Below, piece after piece: positions 1 through 8,448 of a DNA stretch of 64,000 nt. A model generated the notes under the pieces. The model saw nothing but the letters and a program-made list of their open reading frames with translations, did no database searches and was not told where the DNA came from. Both the position numbers and the translations under genes were made by a program. Each line of letters begins with the position of its first letter. The first letter of the stretch is position 1. Origin of the DNA: Shinella sumterensis (lineage in GTDB: Bacteria; Pseudomonadota; Alphaproteobacteria; Rhizobiales; Rhizobiaceae); the NCBI RefSeq assembly GCF_004514425.2, contig NZ_MYFN02000014.1, positions 1 through 64,000 of the forward strand, given 5' to 3'.

Positions 1-1
1 G

Positions 2-796
<795 letters not shown>

Positions 797-977
797 GACG
801 GCTCGTTACGATCCTAAGGGCTATGTATTTCTGCAAAGCGGATGAGTGCGCCTACGTGGAATAATGCGAATTGATGCGGTGCAATCTGGGAAAAGCAGGA
901 GCCAAATAAAGCAACAGTCACGCCAACGGTTCAGACCCGTTCAACAGCTTATAAAGCTCCAAGAGGGGATACCATTT

Positions 978-1011
978 ACACAAATACGCGCCAAGCGGCG
1001 CGCATTTGTGT
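978..1011. terminator. Hairpin between convergent genes, terminator-like
   Basis: Two 15-base arms (978-992 and 997-1011) pair around the loop AAGC with a single mismatch. It lies between the stop codon at 796 and the leftward stop at 1039, where a terminator shared by convergent genes is expected. No long T tract follows on either strand, so intrinsic termination is plausible but not certain. I see no gene in the rest of 797-1038. Confidence 0.55.
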
Positions 1012-1038
1012 TGGACATCACGTCCTCCGAAGCGAGGA

Positions 1039-1824
1039 TCACGACATGATCAGGCCACCATCGACATTGATCGTCTGGCCGGTGATATAGGCTGCGTCGG
1101 CGGAGGCGAGGAAAGCGACGAGCGCGCCGACTTCGGCAGGCGTACCGGCACGGCCCATCGGAATGCCCTCGACCCATTCGGCCATCAGTTCACCTGGACC
1201 GTATTCGCCGAGCATCTGGCCCCAGACGCGGTCGTTATAGTCCCACATCTCGGTGTGAATGATGCCGGGGCAGATGGCGTTGACGGTGATGCCTTCGCGG
1301 GCGAGCTCTTTGGCAAGGCTCTGGGTCAGGCCGACGACGCCGAATTTCGAGGCGGCGTAGTGCGGCGTGTAGATGAAGCCCTGGCGGGCCTGGCCGGAGG
1401 CGGTGTTGATGAGGCGACCCCTGGTGCCGCTGGCGCGGAAGCGGCGGACCGCCTCCTGGCAGCACAGGAAGACGCCCTTGGTGTTGACGTCGAGATTGAG
1501 GTCCCATTCGCGCTCGGTCAGGTTTTCGACCTTGGCGATGGTGATGACGCCGGCATTCTGCACGGAGACGGAGATCGCGCCGAGCTTGGCTTCGGCCTCG
1601 CCATAGGCTTCCTGCACGGCCTTGGCGTCCGTCACGTCGAGTGTGAGGCCGAGAATTTCAGCGCCGGTCTCGTTGGCGAGTGCGGCTGCCGCGTCCGCCG
1701 TGTCCTGTTCGATCGCGGCGATCACGACCTTCGCGCCCTCTTCGGCAAAGCGCTTGGCGATGCCGCGGCCGATGCCCTTGTTGCCGCCGGTCACGAATAC
1801 CGTCTGGCCTGCAAAACGTGTCAT
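1039..1824 (-). CDS. SDR family NAD(P)-dependent oxidoreductase (polyol/sugar dehydrogenase type)
   Basis: A classical 261-residue short-chain dehydrogenase, predicted to interconvert a hydroxyl and a keto group using NAD(P). The N-terminus has the Rossmann motif TGGNKGIGRG, the centre has NAG, the catalytic pair is in YAASK, and the C-terminus ends with a typical INVDGG stretch. The ATG at 1824 is preferred over the longer open frame because GGAG lies about nine bases upstream and the Rossmann fold then starts at residue 5. It is the last gene of the leftward operon with the SorC regulator, kinase and transketolase genes, so it probably oxidises a polyol or sugar to the ketose that the kinase uses. 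The substrate cannot be read from sequence. Confidence 0.93.
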   Translation of the reverse strand: MTRFAGQTVFVTGGNKGIGRGIAKRFAEEGAKVVIAAIEQDTADAAAALANETGAEILGLTLDVTDAKAVQEAYGEAEAKLGAISVSVQNAGVITIAKVENLTEREWDLNLDVNTKGVFLCCQEAVRRFRASGTRGRLINTASGQARQGFIYTPHYAASKFGVVGLTQSLAKELAREGITVNAICPGIIHTEMWDYNDRVWGQMLGEYGPGELMAEWVEGIPMGRAGTPAEVGALVAFLASADAAYITGQTINVDGGLIMS

Positions 1825-1873
1825 GGTGTTTTCTCCATAATGCGCAGCAGGCCGACGTCGGATCCCGAATGGA

Positions 1874-2824
1874 TCAGGCCGTGAGCCGTGCCGCAGTGAA
1901 TTTGTCGGTGACAAGCACATCGATGACGCCCAGTTTCAGGGCGCCGGCGATGGCCTGGGTTTTCGATTCTCCGCCTGCGAGCGCCATGACGCGTGCGGTC
2001 TTGCGCAGTTCCTCCAGCGACAGGCCAATGACGCGGTCGTTGAGGGGTGTTTCGACCGGTTTACCGTCCCGATCATAGAAGCGATAGGAAATCTCGCCGA
2101 CCGCACCGGCCTCATGCAGCATTGCCATTTCCTGGGGGGAGAAGGTGTTGCCGGATCGAGCGAGAAGTTCCGACGGTTCCACGGCACCGATGCCGACGAT
2201 GGCGAGGCTGAGGCGGCCGAAGAGATCCATCGTCTCGCGCACCGCCGGGTCCGCGAGCATGACGAGCTTGGCTTCACGCGAGGAGGTGATGCCCTGTACG
2301 AGGAGCAGCCGCGGCTCGCCGCCGGTCAGCCGGGCGAGGCGGGCCGTCAGCTGCGTCGCGTGGGTCTGCACCGAGGCGTCGCCCATGCCGCCCAGAATTT
2401 GCACGATGTACTTGGCCTTGGCATTCTTCAGTGGGTGGATGTTGTCCACCATGCGCAGGATCGTCTGGCTCCAGCTCGAAACGCCGATGATCTCATCCTG
2501 TTGCAGCGTGACTTCGAGGAAGTGGGCCGCCGCTTCGCCGATGCGTGCCATGATTGCGCCATCACGATCTTCCGAACAGTCGATGACAATGGCTTCTGTC
2601 AGGCTGTAGCGCTCCCGCAGCGCCGTTTCGAGATCGGCGAAGGTGCCCGCGGGAGGAATGACCGTCGTGCGTACGATGTCTTCCTGCTCGGCTCGCTTGA
2701 GCATGCGCGATACAGTGGCCTGCGACATGTGCATGAGTTCGGCGATCTCAGCCTGTCGCTTGCCCTCGATGTGATACATCTGGGCGATACGGGCGATCAG
2801 TCGCAACTCGTTGAGCCGTCCCAT
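1874..2824 (-). CDS. SorC-family sugar-responsive transcriptional regulator
   Basis: A 316-residue regulator. An N-terminal helix-turn-helix spans about residues 18-45 (EIAELMHMSQATVSRMLKRA) and is followed by the long effector domain typical of SorC proteins, which usually bind a phosphorylated sugar. It lies inside the leftward operon, 21 bases after the kinase gene, so the phosphorylated product of that kinase is the likely inducer (inference). A near-perfect inverted repeat at 2838-2853 lies just before its ribosome-binding site, suggesting autoregulation. Length and architecture are normal. Confidence 0.93.
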   Translation of the reverse strand: MGRLNELRLIARIAQMYHIEGKRQAEIAELMHMSQATVSRMLKRAEQEDIVRTTVIPPAGTFADLETALRERYSLTEAIVIDCSEDRDGAIMARIGEAAAHFLEVTLQQDEIIGVSSWSQTILRMVDNIHPLKNAKAKYIVQILGGMGDASVQTHATQLTARLARLTGGEPRLLLVQGITSSREAKLVMLADPAVRETMDLFGRLSLAIVGIGAVEPSELLARSGNTFSPQEMAMLHEAGAVGEISYRFYDRDGKPVETPLNDRVIGLSLEELRKTARVMALAGGESKTQAIAGALKLGVIDVLVTDKFTAARLTA

Positions 2825-2837
2825 GGAACCTCCGGAG

Positions 2838-2853
2838 GTGAATTTTTATTCAC
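2838..2853. promoter_or_regulatory. Candidate SorC operator (GTGAAT-N4-ATTCAC)
   Basis: GTGAATTTTTATTCAC is a perfect 6+6 inverted repeat with a four-base AT spacer. It spans the kinase stop codon and the leader of the SorC gene. Related sequences at 6191-6204 and 6332-6345 lie in the divergent promoter region of the same locus, which is why it is called an operator rather than a chance palindrome. Confidence 0.45.
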
Positions 2854-4315
2854 TCATAGAGGAAGGGGCCGATACGGTCGAGCGGTAGATTGCGTCCTGC
2901 CAGACGAGGAGGCGATCCGCGGCATCGGACGTCCGGGGAGGGAGGATGTTGACGGCGCGGGGTAAGGCGGCAATGGCCGCGAGATCCCGCCAGACGCCGA
3001 GCGTCAGGCCTGCCATATAGGCCGCGCCCAACGCTGAAGCCTCTGTCGCGTCGCACTGGATGATCGTGTGATCCAACGTATCGGCGACGCATTGCATGAG
3101 GAACGTGTTCTTGCTCGGGCCGCCATCGGCATAGAGACGACCAAGCCGCGTGGGCGATTGCGACGACATGGCCTTGAAGACATCATGAACTTGAAAGGCA
3201 ATGCTATCCGTCACGGCACGGGCCATCTGGGCGCGGCTCGTGTTGAAGGTGATGCCGCAAAACAGCGCGCGAGCATCCGAATTCCAGTAGGGTGCGCCGA
3301 GGCCGACAAAGGCCGGAACGAAACCGGGTCCGCCGGGAGGAGCGGTGGCCGCGAGTTCGGTCAGCGCCTGCACATCCGGCAGGCCGAGCATGTCGGCCAT
3401 CCAGGGCAGCGAGGCAGCGGAAACAAGGATGTTGCCCTCGAAGGCATAGGTCGGCTGTCCGTCGATCGACCAGGCGATGGTCGTGGTGATCCCCTGCTCG
3501 GGCGCAATGAAACGGGGCAGGGTCGTCATGATCGACGAGCCGGTGCCGAACGTCACCTTGCCATCACCGGGATTGAAGGCGCCGTGGCCGAACAATGCCG
3601 CGTGGCTGTCACCGATGGCGGAGGCGATCGGAATGCCGTCCGGCAGACCCGGTACATTCTTCGTGACGCCGAAGTGCGATGCGCTGTCGCGCACCTCCGG
3701 CAAGGCGGATTTGGCCACGCCGAAGAGGGCGCAGAGTTCATCGCTCCAGACCTGCGCGTTGAGATCGTAAAGCTGGCTGCGGGCAGCATTGGCAGCGTCG
3801 CACGCATGGACCGCGCCATCGGTGAAGCAATGGATGAGCCAAGCGTCGATCGTTCCGAGCCGAACCTTGCTGCCTGAAGGCATGCGATCGAGCAGCCACT
3901 TCATCTTCGGGCCGGGGAACATCGGGTCGATCGGCAGGCCGGTGAGCGCCTGGACCTGCGGCGCATGCCCGGCGGCGATCAACTCGGCGCAGGCCGGCGC
4001 GCTGCGGCGGCATTGCCAGCTGACCACAGGACCGAGCGGTTCTCCGGTCACCGCGTCCCATACGGTGACGGATTCGCGCTGGTTGGAAATCGCGATGCCG
4101 AGGACTTCAACGGCGGGTGCGGCTGCACGGCAGGTGGCGATGGCTTCGAGCACCGATTCCCAGAGACGCTGCGGGCTCTGTTCAACCCAACCTGGCTGAG
4201 GATGTTCAATGCCGACGGGGGACGAGCCGCGCGCCAGGATTTCGCCACTCGTGGAGACGAGCACGGCCTTCGAGTTCGTGGTGCCCTGGTCAATGGCAAG
4301 AATGGCGGTCGTCAT
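2846..4315 (-). CDS. FGGY-family carbohydrate kinase
   Basis: A 489-residue kinase that phosphorylates a sugar or ketose with ATP. The N-terminal FGGY fold begins IDQGTTNSKAVLV (residues 7-19) and continues with GWVEQSP and an NQRES loop, a glycerol-kinase-like pattern. The C-terminal domain contains GDSHAALFGHG, the phosphate-binding KVTFGTGSS and the adenosine motif ADGGPSKN. The ATG at 4315 is chosen because GGAG precedes it closely and the fold starts at once; the longer frame adds an unlikely proline-rich leader. It lies directly after the split transketolase genes, so it probably makes their ketose-phosphate donor. D-apulose kinase is one member of this broad family linked to a split transketolase, but no apiose isomerase gene is present here. 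Confidence 0.93.
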   Translation of the reverse strand: MTTAILAIDQGTTNSKAVLVSTSGEILARGSSPVGIEHPQPGWVEQSPQRLWESVLEAIATCRAAAPAVEVLGIAISNQRESVTVWDAVTGEPLGPVVSWQCRRSAPACAELIAAGHAPQVQALTGLPIDPMFPGPKMKWLLDRMPSGSKVRLGTIDAWLIHCFTDGAVHACDAANAARSQLYDLNAQVWSDELCALFGVAKSALPEVRDSASHFGVTKNVPGLPDGIPIASAIGDSHAALFGHGAFNPGDGKVTFGTGSSIMTTLPRFIAPEQGITTTIAWSIDGQPTYAFEGNILVSAASLPWMADMLGLPDVQALTELAATAPPGGPGFVPAFVGLGAPYWNSDARALFCGITFNTSRAQMARAVTDSIAFQVHDVFKAMSSQSPTRLGRLYADGGPSKNTFLMQCVADTLDHTIIQCDATEASALGAAYMAGLTLGVWRDLAAIAALPRAVNILPPRTSDAADRLLVWQDAIYRSTVSAPSSMSE

Positions 4316-4374
4316 CGCGGCTCCGGTCGGCGGAAAGAAGAAAAGGGCGCGGCATAAGGGAGGTCTTGCCGCAC

Positions 4375-4411
4375 CCCGCACGAAATCTGGTCGCGCACGA
4401 TTACGTGCGGG
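4375..4411. other. Intercistronic hairpin between transketolase and kinase genes
   Basis: CCCGCACG (4375-4382) and CGTGCGGG (4404-4411) are exact inverted repeats with a 21-base loop, overlapping the end of the transketolase C-subunit gene. It could moderate expression between transketolase and kinase. It has no T tract. Confidence 0.35.
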
Positions 4412-5369
4412 AAGATTTTCGCGCGATCAAGTCCACGGCTGCTTGCGCGATGCCGGCGGGCGCCATGCCGAATTCGTCAAGCAGAAACTCCGCGGAGCCG
4501 GTGGGCGGGAAAATGCCGGGCACGCCAAGGATTTTCATCGGCACTGGGGCTTCCGCCACGACCACTTCGGCGATGGCCGAGCCAAGACCGCCGAAGGTGG
4601 AGTGCTCCTCTGCCGTGAGAATCGCCCCGGTGTCGCGGGCCGCGGACACGACGGCCGCGATGTCGATGGGGCGCACGGTTGCCATGTTGAGAACGCGCGC
4701 CTGGATACCCTGCTCGGCAAGAATGGCGGCGGCCTTCATCATACGGTGGGTGACGGTGCCATTCGCGATGAGCGTGACGGCATCGCCGTCGCGCAGCAGG
4801 TTCGCCTTGCCCAATTCGAATTTATGGCCTTCCGGCAGCAGATCCGGCACGCCAACGCGTGAAAGGCGCAGGAAGACCGGGCCGTCATAGGAGGCTGCCC
4901 ATTCGACGGCAGCGGCCGTTTCGATGAAATCGCAGGGGGCGACGACCGGCAGGTTCGGCAACACGCGCGTCCAGGCAAAGTCCTCGATGGAATGGTGCGT
5001 CGGGCCGAGTTCACCATAGGCCATGCCGGAGGAGATGCCGATGAGCTTCACATTGGCATTGGAATAGGCGATGTCGGCCTTGATCTGCTCCAGCGAACGG
5101 CCGGTCAGGAAGCAGGCCGCGCCACAGACGAAGGGTAGGAGGCCACCATTGGCGAGGCCGGCGCCGACGCCAACGAGCGCCTGCTCGGCAATGCCGACAT
5201 TGACGAGCCGTTCGGGCCACTTGGCCTTGAAGCCGCCGAGCTTGGAGGAGCCGACGGAGTCGTTGCAGACGGCGACGATCTTGGGATTGTCGGCGCCCAG
5301 GCGCTCCAGTACGGCGACGAAGGCGTCACGGCAATCGTGCAGCTTGGGAGAGGGGGTGATGGCGTTCAT
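4401..5369 (-). CDS. Transketolase-like C-terminal subunit (pyrimidine-binding plus C-terminal domain)
   Basis: A 322-residue protein equivalent to the C-terminal half of transketolase. The pyrimidine-binding domain carries the catalytic glutamate in NVGIAEQALVG (Glu62), and a transketolase C domain follows, with TAEEHSTFGGLGSA. Its start overlaps the stop of the N-subunit gene by four bases (5366-5369), so the two are translationally coupled and should form a heteromeric ThDP enzyme that moves a two-carbon ketol unit. Split transketolases in sugar operons often serve unusual ketose phosphates (for example apulose-4-phosphate or sulfofructose), unlike the single-chain housekeeping enzyme. The true substrate is unknown. 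Confidence 0.95.
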   Translation of the reverse strand: MNAITPSPKLHDCRDAFVAVLERLGADNPKIVAVCNDSVGSSKLGGFKAKWPERLVNVGIAEQALVGVGAGLANGGLLPFVCGAACFLTGRSLEQIKADIAYSNANVKLIGISSGMAYGELGPTHHSIEDFAWTRVLPNLPVVAPCDFIETAAAVEWAASYDGPVFLRLSRVGVPDLLPEGHKFELGKANLLRDGDAVTLIANGTVTHRMMKAAAILAEQGIQARVLNMATVRPIDIAAVVSAARDTGAILTAEEHSTFGGLGSAIAEVVVAEAPVPMKILGVPGIFPPTGSAEFLLDEFGMAPAGIAQAAVDLIARKSSRT

Positions 5370-6178
5370 GACAGGGCCTCCGAAAGCTCAGCGACGGCAA
5401 TCTTGTATTGTTCGGCATTGGGCACCTTGTGGTGCCAGTCGACCTTGTCCTGCATGAAGGAAATGCCGTGGCCCTTGTTGGTGTGGGCGACGATGCAATG
5501 CGGTCGGCTACCGCGTTTCTCGAGCGCGGGGACGATCTCGTCCATGGCATTGCCGTTGATCTCGGTGACATCCCACCCGAAGGCTTCGAGTTTGGCCGGG
5601 AAGGGCGCGAGATTGTTGGTGTCCTTCAGGGACGCACCCTGCTGGAAGCGGTTGTGGTCGATGATGAGCGTCAGGTTGTCGAGGCCGAACTGGGCGGCCG
5701 AAGCGATGGCTTCCCAGTTGGAGCCCTCCTGCATCTCGCCGTCGCCCGTCAGGACATAGGTGCGGTAAGTCGCACCGGTCAGCTTGGCGGCCTTCGCCAT
5801 GCCGACGGCCACCGGCAGGCCGTGGCCCAGCGGGCCGGTGTTGGTTTCGACGCCGGGAACCTTGTTGCAGTTCGGATGGCCATTGAGGCGCGAATGGGGC
5901 TTTAGGAAGGTCGCGACCTCTTCTTCCGGAATGAAGCCGCGCTTGGCGAGCGTCACATAGAGGGCGAGCGCCACATGGCCCTTCGAGAGCACGAAACGGT
6001 CGCGATCGGGGTGCTTCGGCTGGTCCGGCCAGACGCGCAGGACGCGGAAATAAAGCGCCGTCAGGATGTCGATGGCGGACATTTCGCCGCCGATATGGCC
6101 TGCGCCAGCTTCAAAAACCGCTTGCAGATCACGGAGACGGATCTGTTGAGCGATGCGGTCGAGATCATTCGGCTGCAT
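5366..6178 (-). CDS. Transketolase-like N-terminal subunit (ThDP-binding)
   Basis: A 270-residue protein equivalent to the N-terminal half of transketolase. It shows SKGHVALALY (residues 66-75), GPLGHGLPVAVG (115-126) and the ThDP/metal motif that begins GDGEMQEGSNWE (145-156) and ends near DHNR. It is the first gene of the leftward operon; GAGG stands about seven bases before the ATG. Upstream is the AT-rich divergent region shared with the ABC permease, which holds two candidate SorC sites. Confidence 0.95.
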   Translation of the reverse strand: MQPNDLDRIAQQIRLRDLQAVFEAGAGHIGGEMSAIDILTALYFRVLRVWPDQPKHPDRDRFVLSKGHVALALYVTLAKRGFIPEEEVATFLKPHSRLNGHPNCNKVPGVETNTGPLGHGLPVAVGMAKAAKLTGATYRTYVLTGDGEMQEGSNWEAIASAAQFGLDNLTLIIDHNRFQQGASLKDTNNLAPFPAKLEAFGWDVTEINGNAMDEIVPALEKRGSRPHCIVAHTNKGHGISFMQDKVDWHHKVPNAEQYKIAVAELSEALS

Positions 6179-6190
6179 GAAAACCTCGTT

Positions 6191-6204
6191 GTGAATAAAT
6201 ATAC
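6191..6204. promoter_or_regulatory. Candidate SorC operator near the transketolase promoter
   Basis: GTGAATAAATATAC matches the left half of the 2838 repeat exactly (GTGAAT) and four of six bases of the right half. It lies 13-26 bases before the transketolase N-subunit ATG, where bound repressor would block leftward transcription. Assigned by similarity between sites only. Confidence 0.35.
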
Positions 6205-6331
6205 AGTTACAGATATACTTGCACGGATAATCGTGAAGTCAAGCGAAAATGGGGGCGGGAGTGCGGAATGAAATTCGCCTTGCTCGTCTTGACACCCGCC
6301 GATATGTTGCGATACGAATTTACACACAGTT

Positions 6332-6345
6332 ATGAATATTTATGC
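6332..6345. promoter_or_regulatory. Candidate SorC operator near the ABC permease promoter
   Basis: ATGAATATTTATGC resembles the other two sites (TGAAT followed by an AT-rich core and ATnC). It lies 44 bases before the permease ATG in the divergent region. It is the weakest of the three copies. Confidence 0.3.
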
Positions 6346-6388
6346 GATAAACCGAGCGCGAAGCCGCAAATGACCGGGAGGAGCGTCC

Positions 6389-7363
6389 ATGGTGGCGGAT
6401 GTGAAGGAACGACAGGGGTTCGCAGGCATCGTGTTGCCTTCGCTGCGCGGAGCCACAGGCCCGCTCATTGGCCTCATAGTGCTGTGCCTCTTCCTCACCT
6501 TTGCCACGGACAAGTTCCTGTCTGTGCGCAACTTCCTGAACGTGCTCGACCAGATCACGGTGCTCGGTGTGATGGCCGTCGGCATGACGCTCGTCATTCT
6601 CATCGGCGGCATCGACCTCGCGGTCGGTTCGGTCATGGCGTTGGCCATGATGGTGCTCGGTTACCTGAACGTGGTTGCCGGTGTGCCGATGGGGATCGCC
6701 ATCCCGCTTGCCCTGCTCGTCGCGTCGCTGAACGGGCTGATTGCCGGGATATTGATCACGCGCTTCAACGTGCCGGCCTTTATCGCGACGCTTGCGATGA
6801 TGTCGATCACGCGCGGTCTTGCGAACATGATAACCGACGGCCAGCAGATCATCGGCTTTCCTGCCTGGTTCAACATGATGGCCATCGTGCGTTTTGGCGG
6901 CTTCCTGACATTGACGGTCGCCGTGATGGTCGTCGTCTTCATCGTCGGCCTGCTCTACCAGCGCTACCGCCACGGTGGCCGCGTTCTCTACGCAATCGGC
7001 GGCAATGCCGAGGTGGCGCGCCTCGCCGGTATCAATGTTCAGCGCGCAACCGTGCTCGTCTACGTCGTGTGCAGCTTTCTCGCCGGCCTCTCGGGCATGG
7101 TGCTTGCCGCCCGTCTCGACTCCGTGCAGCCGTCCTCGGGCGTGTCCTATGAACTCGATGCGATTGCGGCGGTGGTCATTGGCGGTACGTCGCTGTCGGG
7201 CGGCACCGGCGGTATCGGCGGGACGATCATCGGTGTCCTGATCATCGGCGTGCTGCGCAACGGTCTCAACCTGCTTAGCGTCTCGCCCTTCATGCAGCAG
7301 GTCATCATCGGCGCAGTCATCGTGCTCGCCGTCACGGCCGAAACCTATCGCAAGCGCAAATAA
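6389..7363 (+). CDS. Sugar ABC transporter permease (RbsC type)
   Basis: An inner-membrane permease of 324 residues with eight to ten hydrophobic segments. It has the conserved IGGIDLAVGSVMA region and, near the C-terminus, GGTGGIGGTIIGVLIIGVLRNG, the features of ribose/xylose-type (CUT2) permeases. A strong GGGAGGAG ribosome-binding site precedes the ATG. It is the first gene of the rightward transport operon, which continues with a binding protein and a double-domain ATPase. Permease-first order is less common than in ribose operons but does occur. Confidence 0.95.
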   Translation: MVADVKERQGFAGIVLPSLRGATGPLIGLIVLCLFLTFATDKFLSVRNFLNVLDQITVLGVMAVGMTLVILIGGIDLAVGSVMALAMMVLGYLNVVAGVPMGIAIPLALLVASLNGLIAGILITRFNVPAFIATLAMMSITRGLANMITDGQQIIGFPAWFNMMAIVRFGGFLTLTVAVMVVVFIVGLLYQRYRHGGRVLYAIGGNAEVARLAGINVQRATVLVYVVCSFLAGLSGMVLAARLDSVQPSSGVSYELDAIAAVVIGGTSLSGGTGGIGGTIIGVLIIGVLRNGLNLLSVSPFMQQVIIGAVIVLAVTAETYRKRK

Positions 7364-7373
7364 CGACGTTCAC

Positions 7374-7395
7374 CCCCATCGCGATCGCGATGGGG
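7374..7395. repeat. Perfect 22-bp palindrome between permease and binding-protein genes
   Basis: Starting CCCCATCGCGA at 7374, the 22 bases equal their own reverse complement. The centre contains GCGATCGC. It lies 10 bases after the permease stop and about 90 bases before the binding-protein ATG, so it could form a hairpin in the mRNA protecting the highly expressed binding-protein message, or be a protein-binding site. Confidence 0.5.
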
Positions 7396-7484
7396 CGGAA
7401 AAACGGTCGGCAATCGTGCAGGCCGGCAAAGGGAAGGCGGTTTTCTGCGAGGCAGGCACCGCCGGGTAACGTGGAGGAGAAATC

Positions 7485-8417
7485 ATGAAACTGTCCAAAC
7501 TGCTGCTGGCGGCAACCGCCGCGTCCATGCTCGCACTTCCGGCTTCCGCCGCCGAAGTCAAGAAGATCGGCCTTGCCGTGCCGAACCTGCAGGCCGACTT
7601 CTTCAACCAGATCAAGCTCGGCGTTGAAAAGCATGCCAAGGAAAAGGGCATCGAAGTTGTCGTCGTCGATGCGAAGAACGACACCAATACCCAGGTCAGC
7701 CAGGTTCAGGACCTGATGACGCAGGACATCAACGCCTTCATCTACATCCCGGCCGGCGCCGCCGCCGCTGCCGTTCCGACCCGTCTCGCCCGTGAAGCCG
7801 GCATTCCCGTAATCAATGTCGACCGCACGCCCGAAGGCGCGCCAGGCGATACGTTCATCGCCGGCGAAAGCGTCCAGTCCGCCTACGAAGTCTGCAAGTA
7901 CATCATCGGCAAGGCCGGTGGTTCGGGCAAGATGGCGATCATCCACGGTCAGAAGGGTACGACGCCTGAAGTCGATCGCTTCACGGGCTGCAAAAAGGCA
8001 ATCGACGAGAACAAGGGCGTCGAGCTTGTCGACCAGCAGTGGAGCAACATGTGGTCGGCCGACGAAGGCTTCACGATTGCGCAGAACATGCTCCAGGCGA
8101 ACCCGGACATCACGATCATCTTCGGTCAGGCCGATGGTCTTGCGATGGGTGCCGCCAAGGCTGTCGACGTTGCAAACCTCTCGGACAAGGTCATCATTGG
8201 CGGTTATGACGGCGACGTCTCTGCGCTCGAATACCTCGCGAAGTGCAAGGGTCCGTTCATCGCGACCGCGACACAGAGCACGCAGAAGATGGGCGTTCTG
8301 GCCGTTGAATCCGCGCTCGCCGTCGCAGCCGGCCAGAAGGTGGAAGAGCGCCAGACGCCGAACGCCGTCCTGACGACTTGCGAAAACGCACCGGAATTCG
8401 TCAAGAGCCATCCGTAA
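7485..8417 (+). CDS. Periplasmic sugar-binding protein (RbsB type)
   Basis: A 310-residue substrate-binding protein of the ribose/galactose-binding fold. A Sec signal peptide covers about residues 1-22 (positive N-terminus, hydrophobic core, ASA cleavage region). The mature protein starts EVKKIGLAVPNLQADFFNQI, with the usual first-lobe pattern and a later GYDGDVSALEYL stretch. It delivers the sugar or polyol to the adjacent permease. The ligand is probably the precursor of the kinase substrate. A GGAGGAG sequence precedes the start. Confidence 0.95.
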   Translation: MKLSKLLLAATAASMLALPASAAEVKKIGLAVPNLQADFFNQIKLGVEKHAKEKGIEVVVVDAKNDTNTQVSQVQDLMTQDINAFIYIPAGAAAAAVPTRLAREAGIPVINVDRTPEGAPGDTFIAGESVQSAYEVCKYIIGKAGGSGKMAIIHGQKGTTPEVDRFTGCKKAIDENKGVELVDQQWSNMWSADEGFTIAQNMLQANPDITIIFGQADGLAMGAAKAVDVANLSDKVIIGGYDGDVSALEYLAKCKGPFIATATQSTQKMGVLAVESALAVAAGQKVEERQTPNAVLTTCENAPEFVKSHP

Positions 8418-8448
8418 TCCGGGACAGTAGCAAAAAGGCAGCAGCGCC

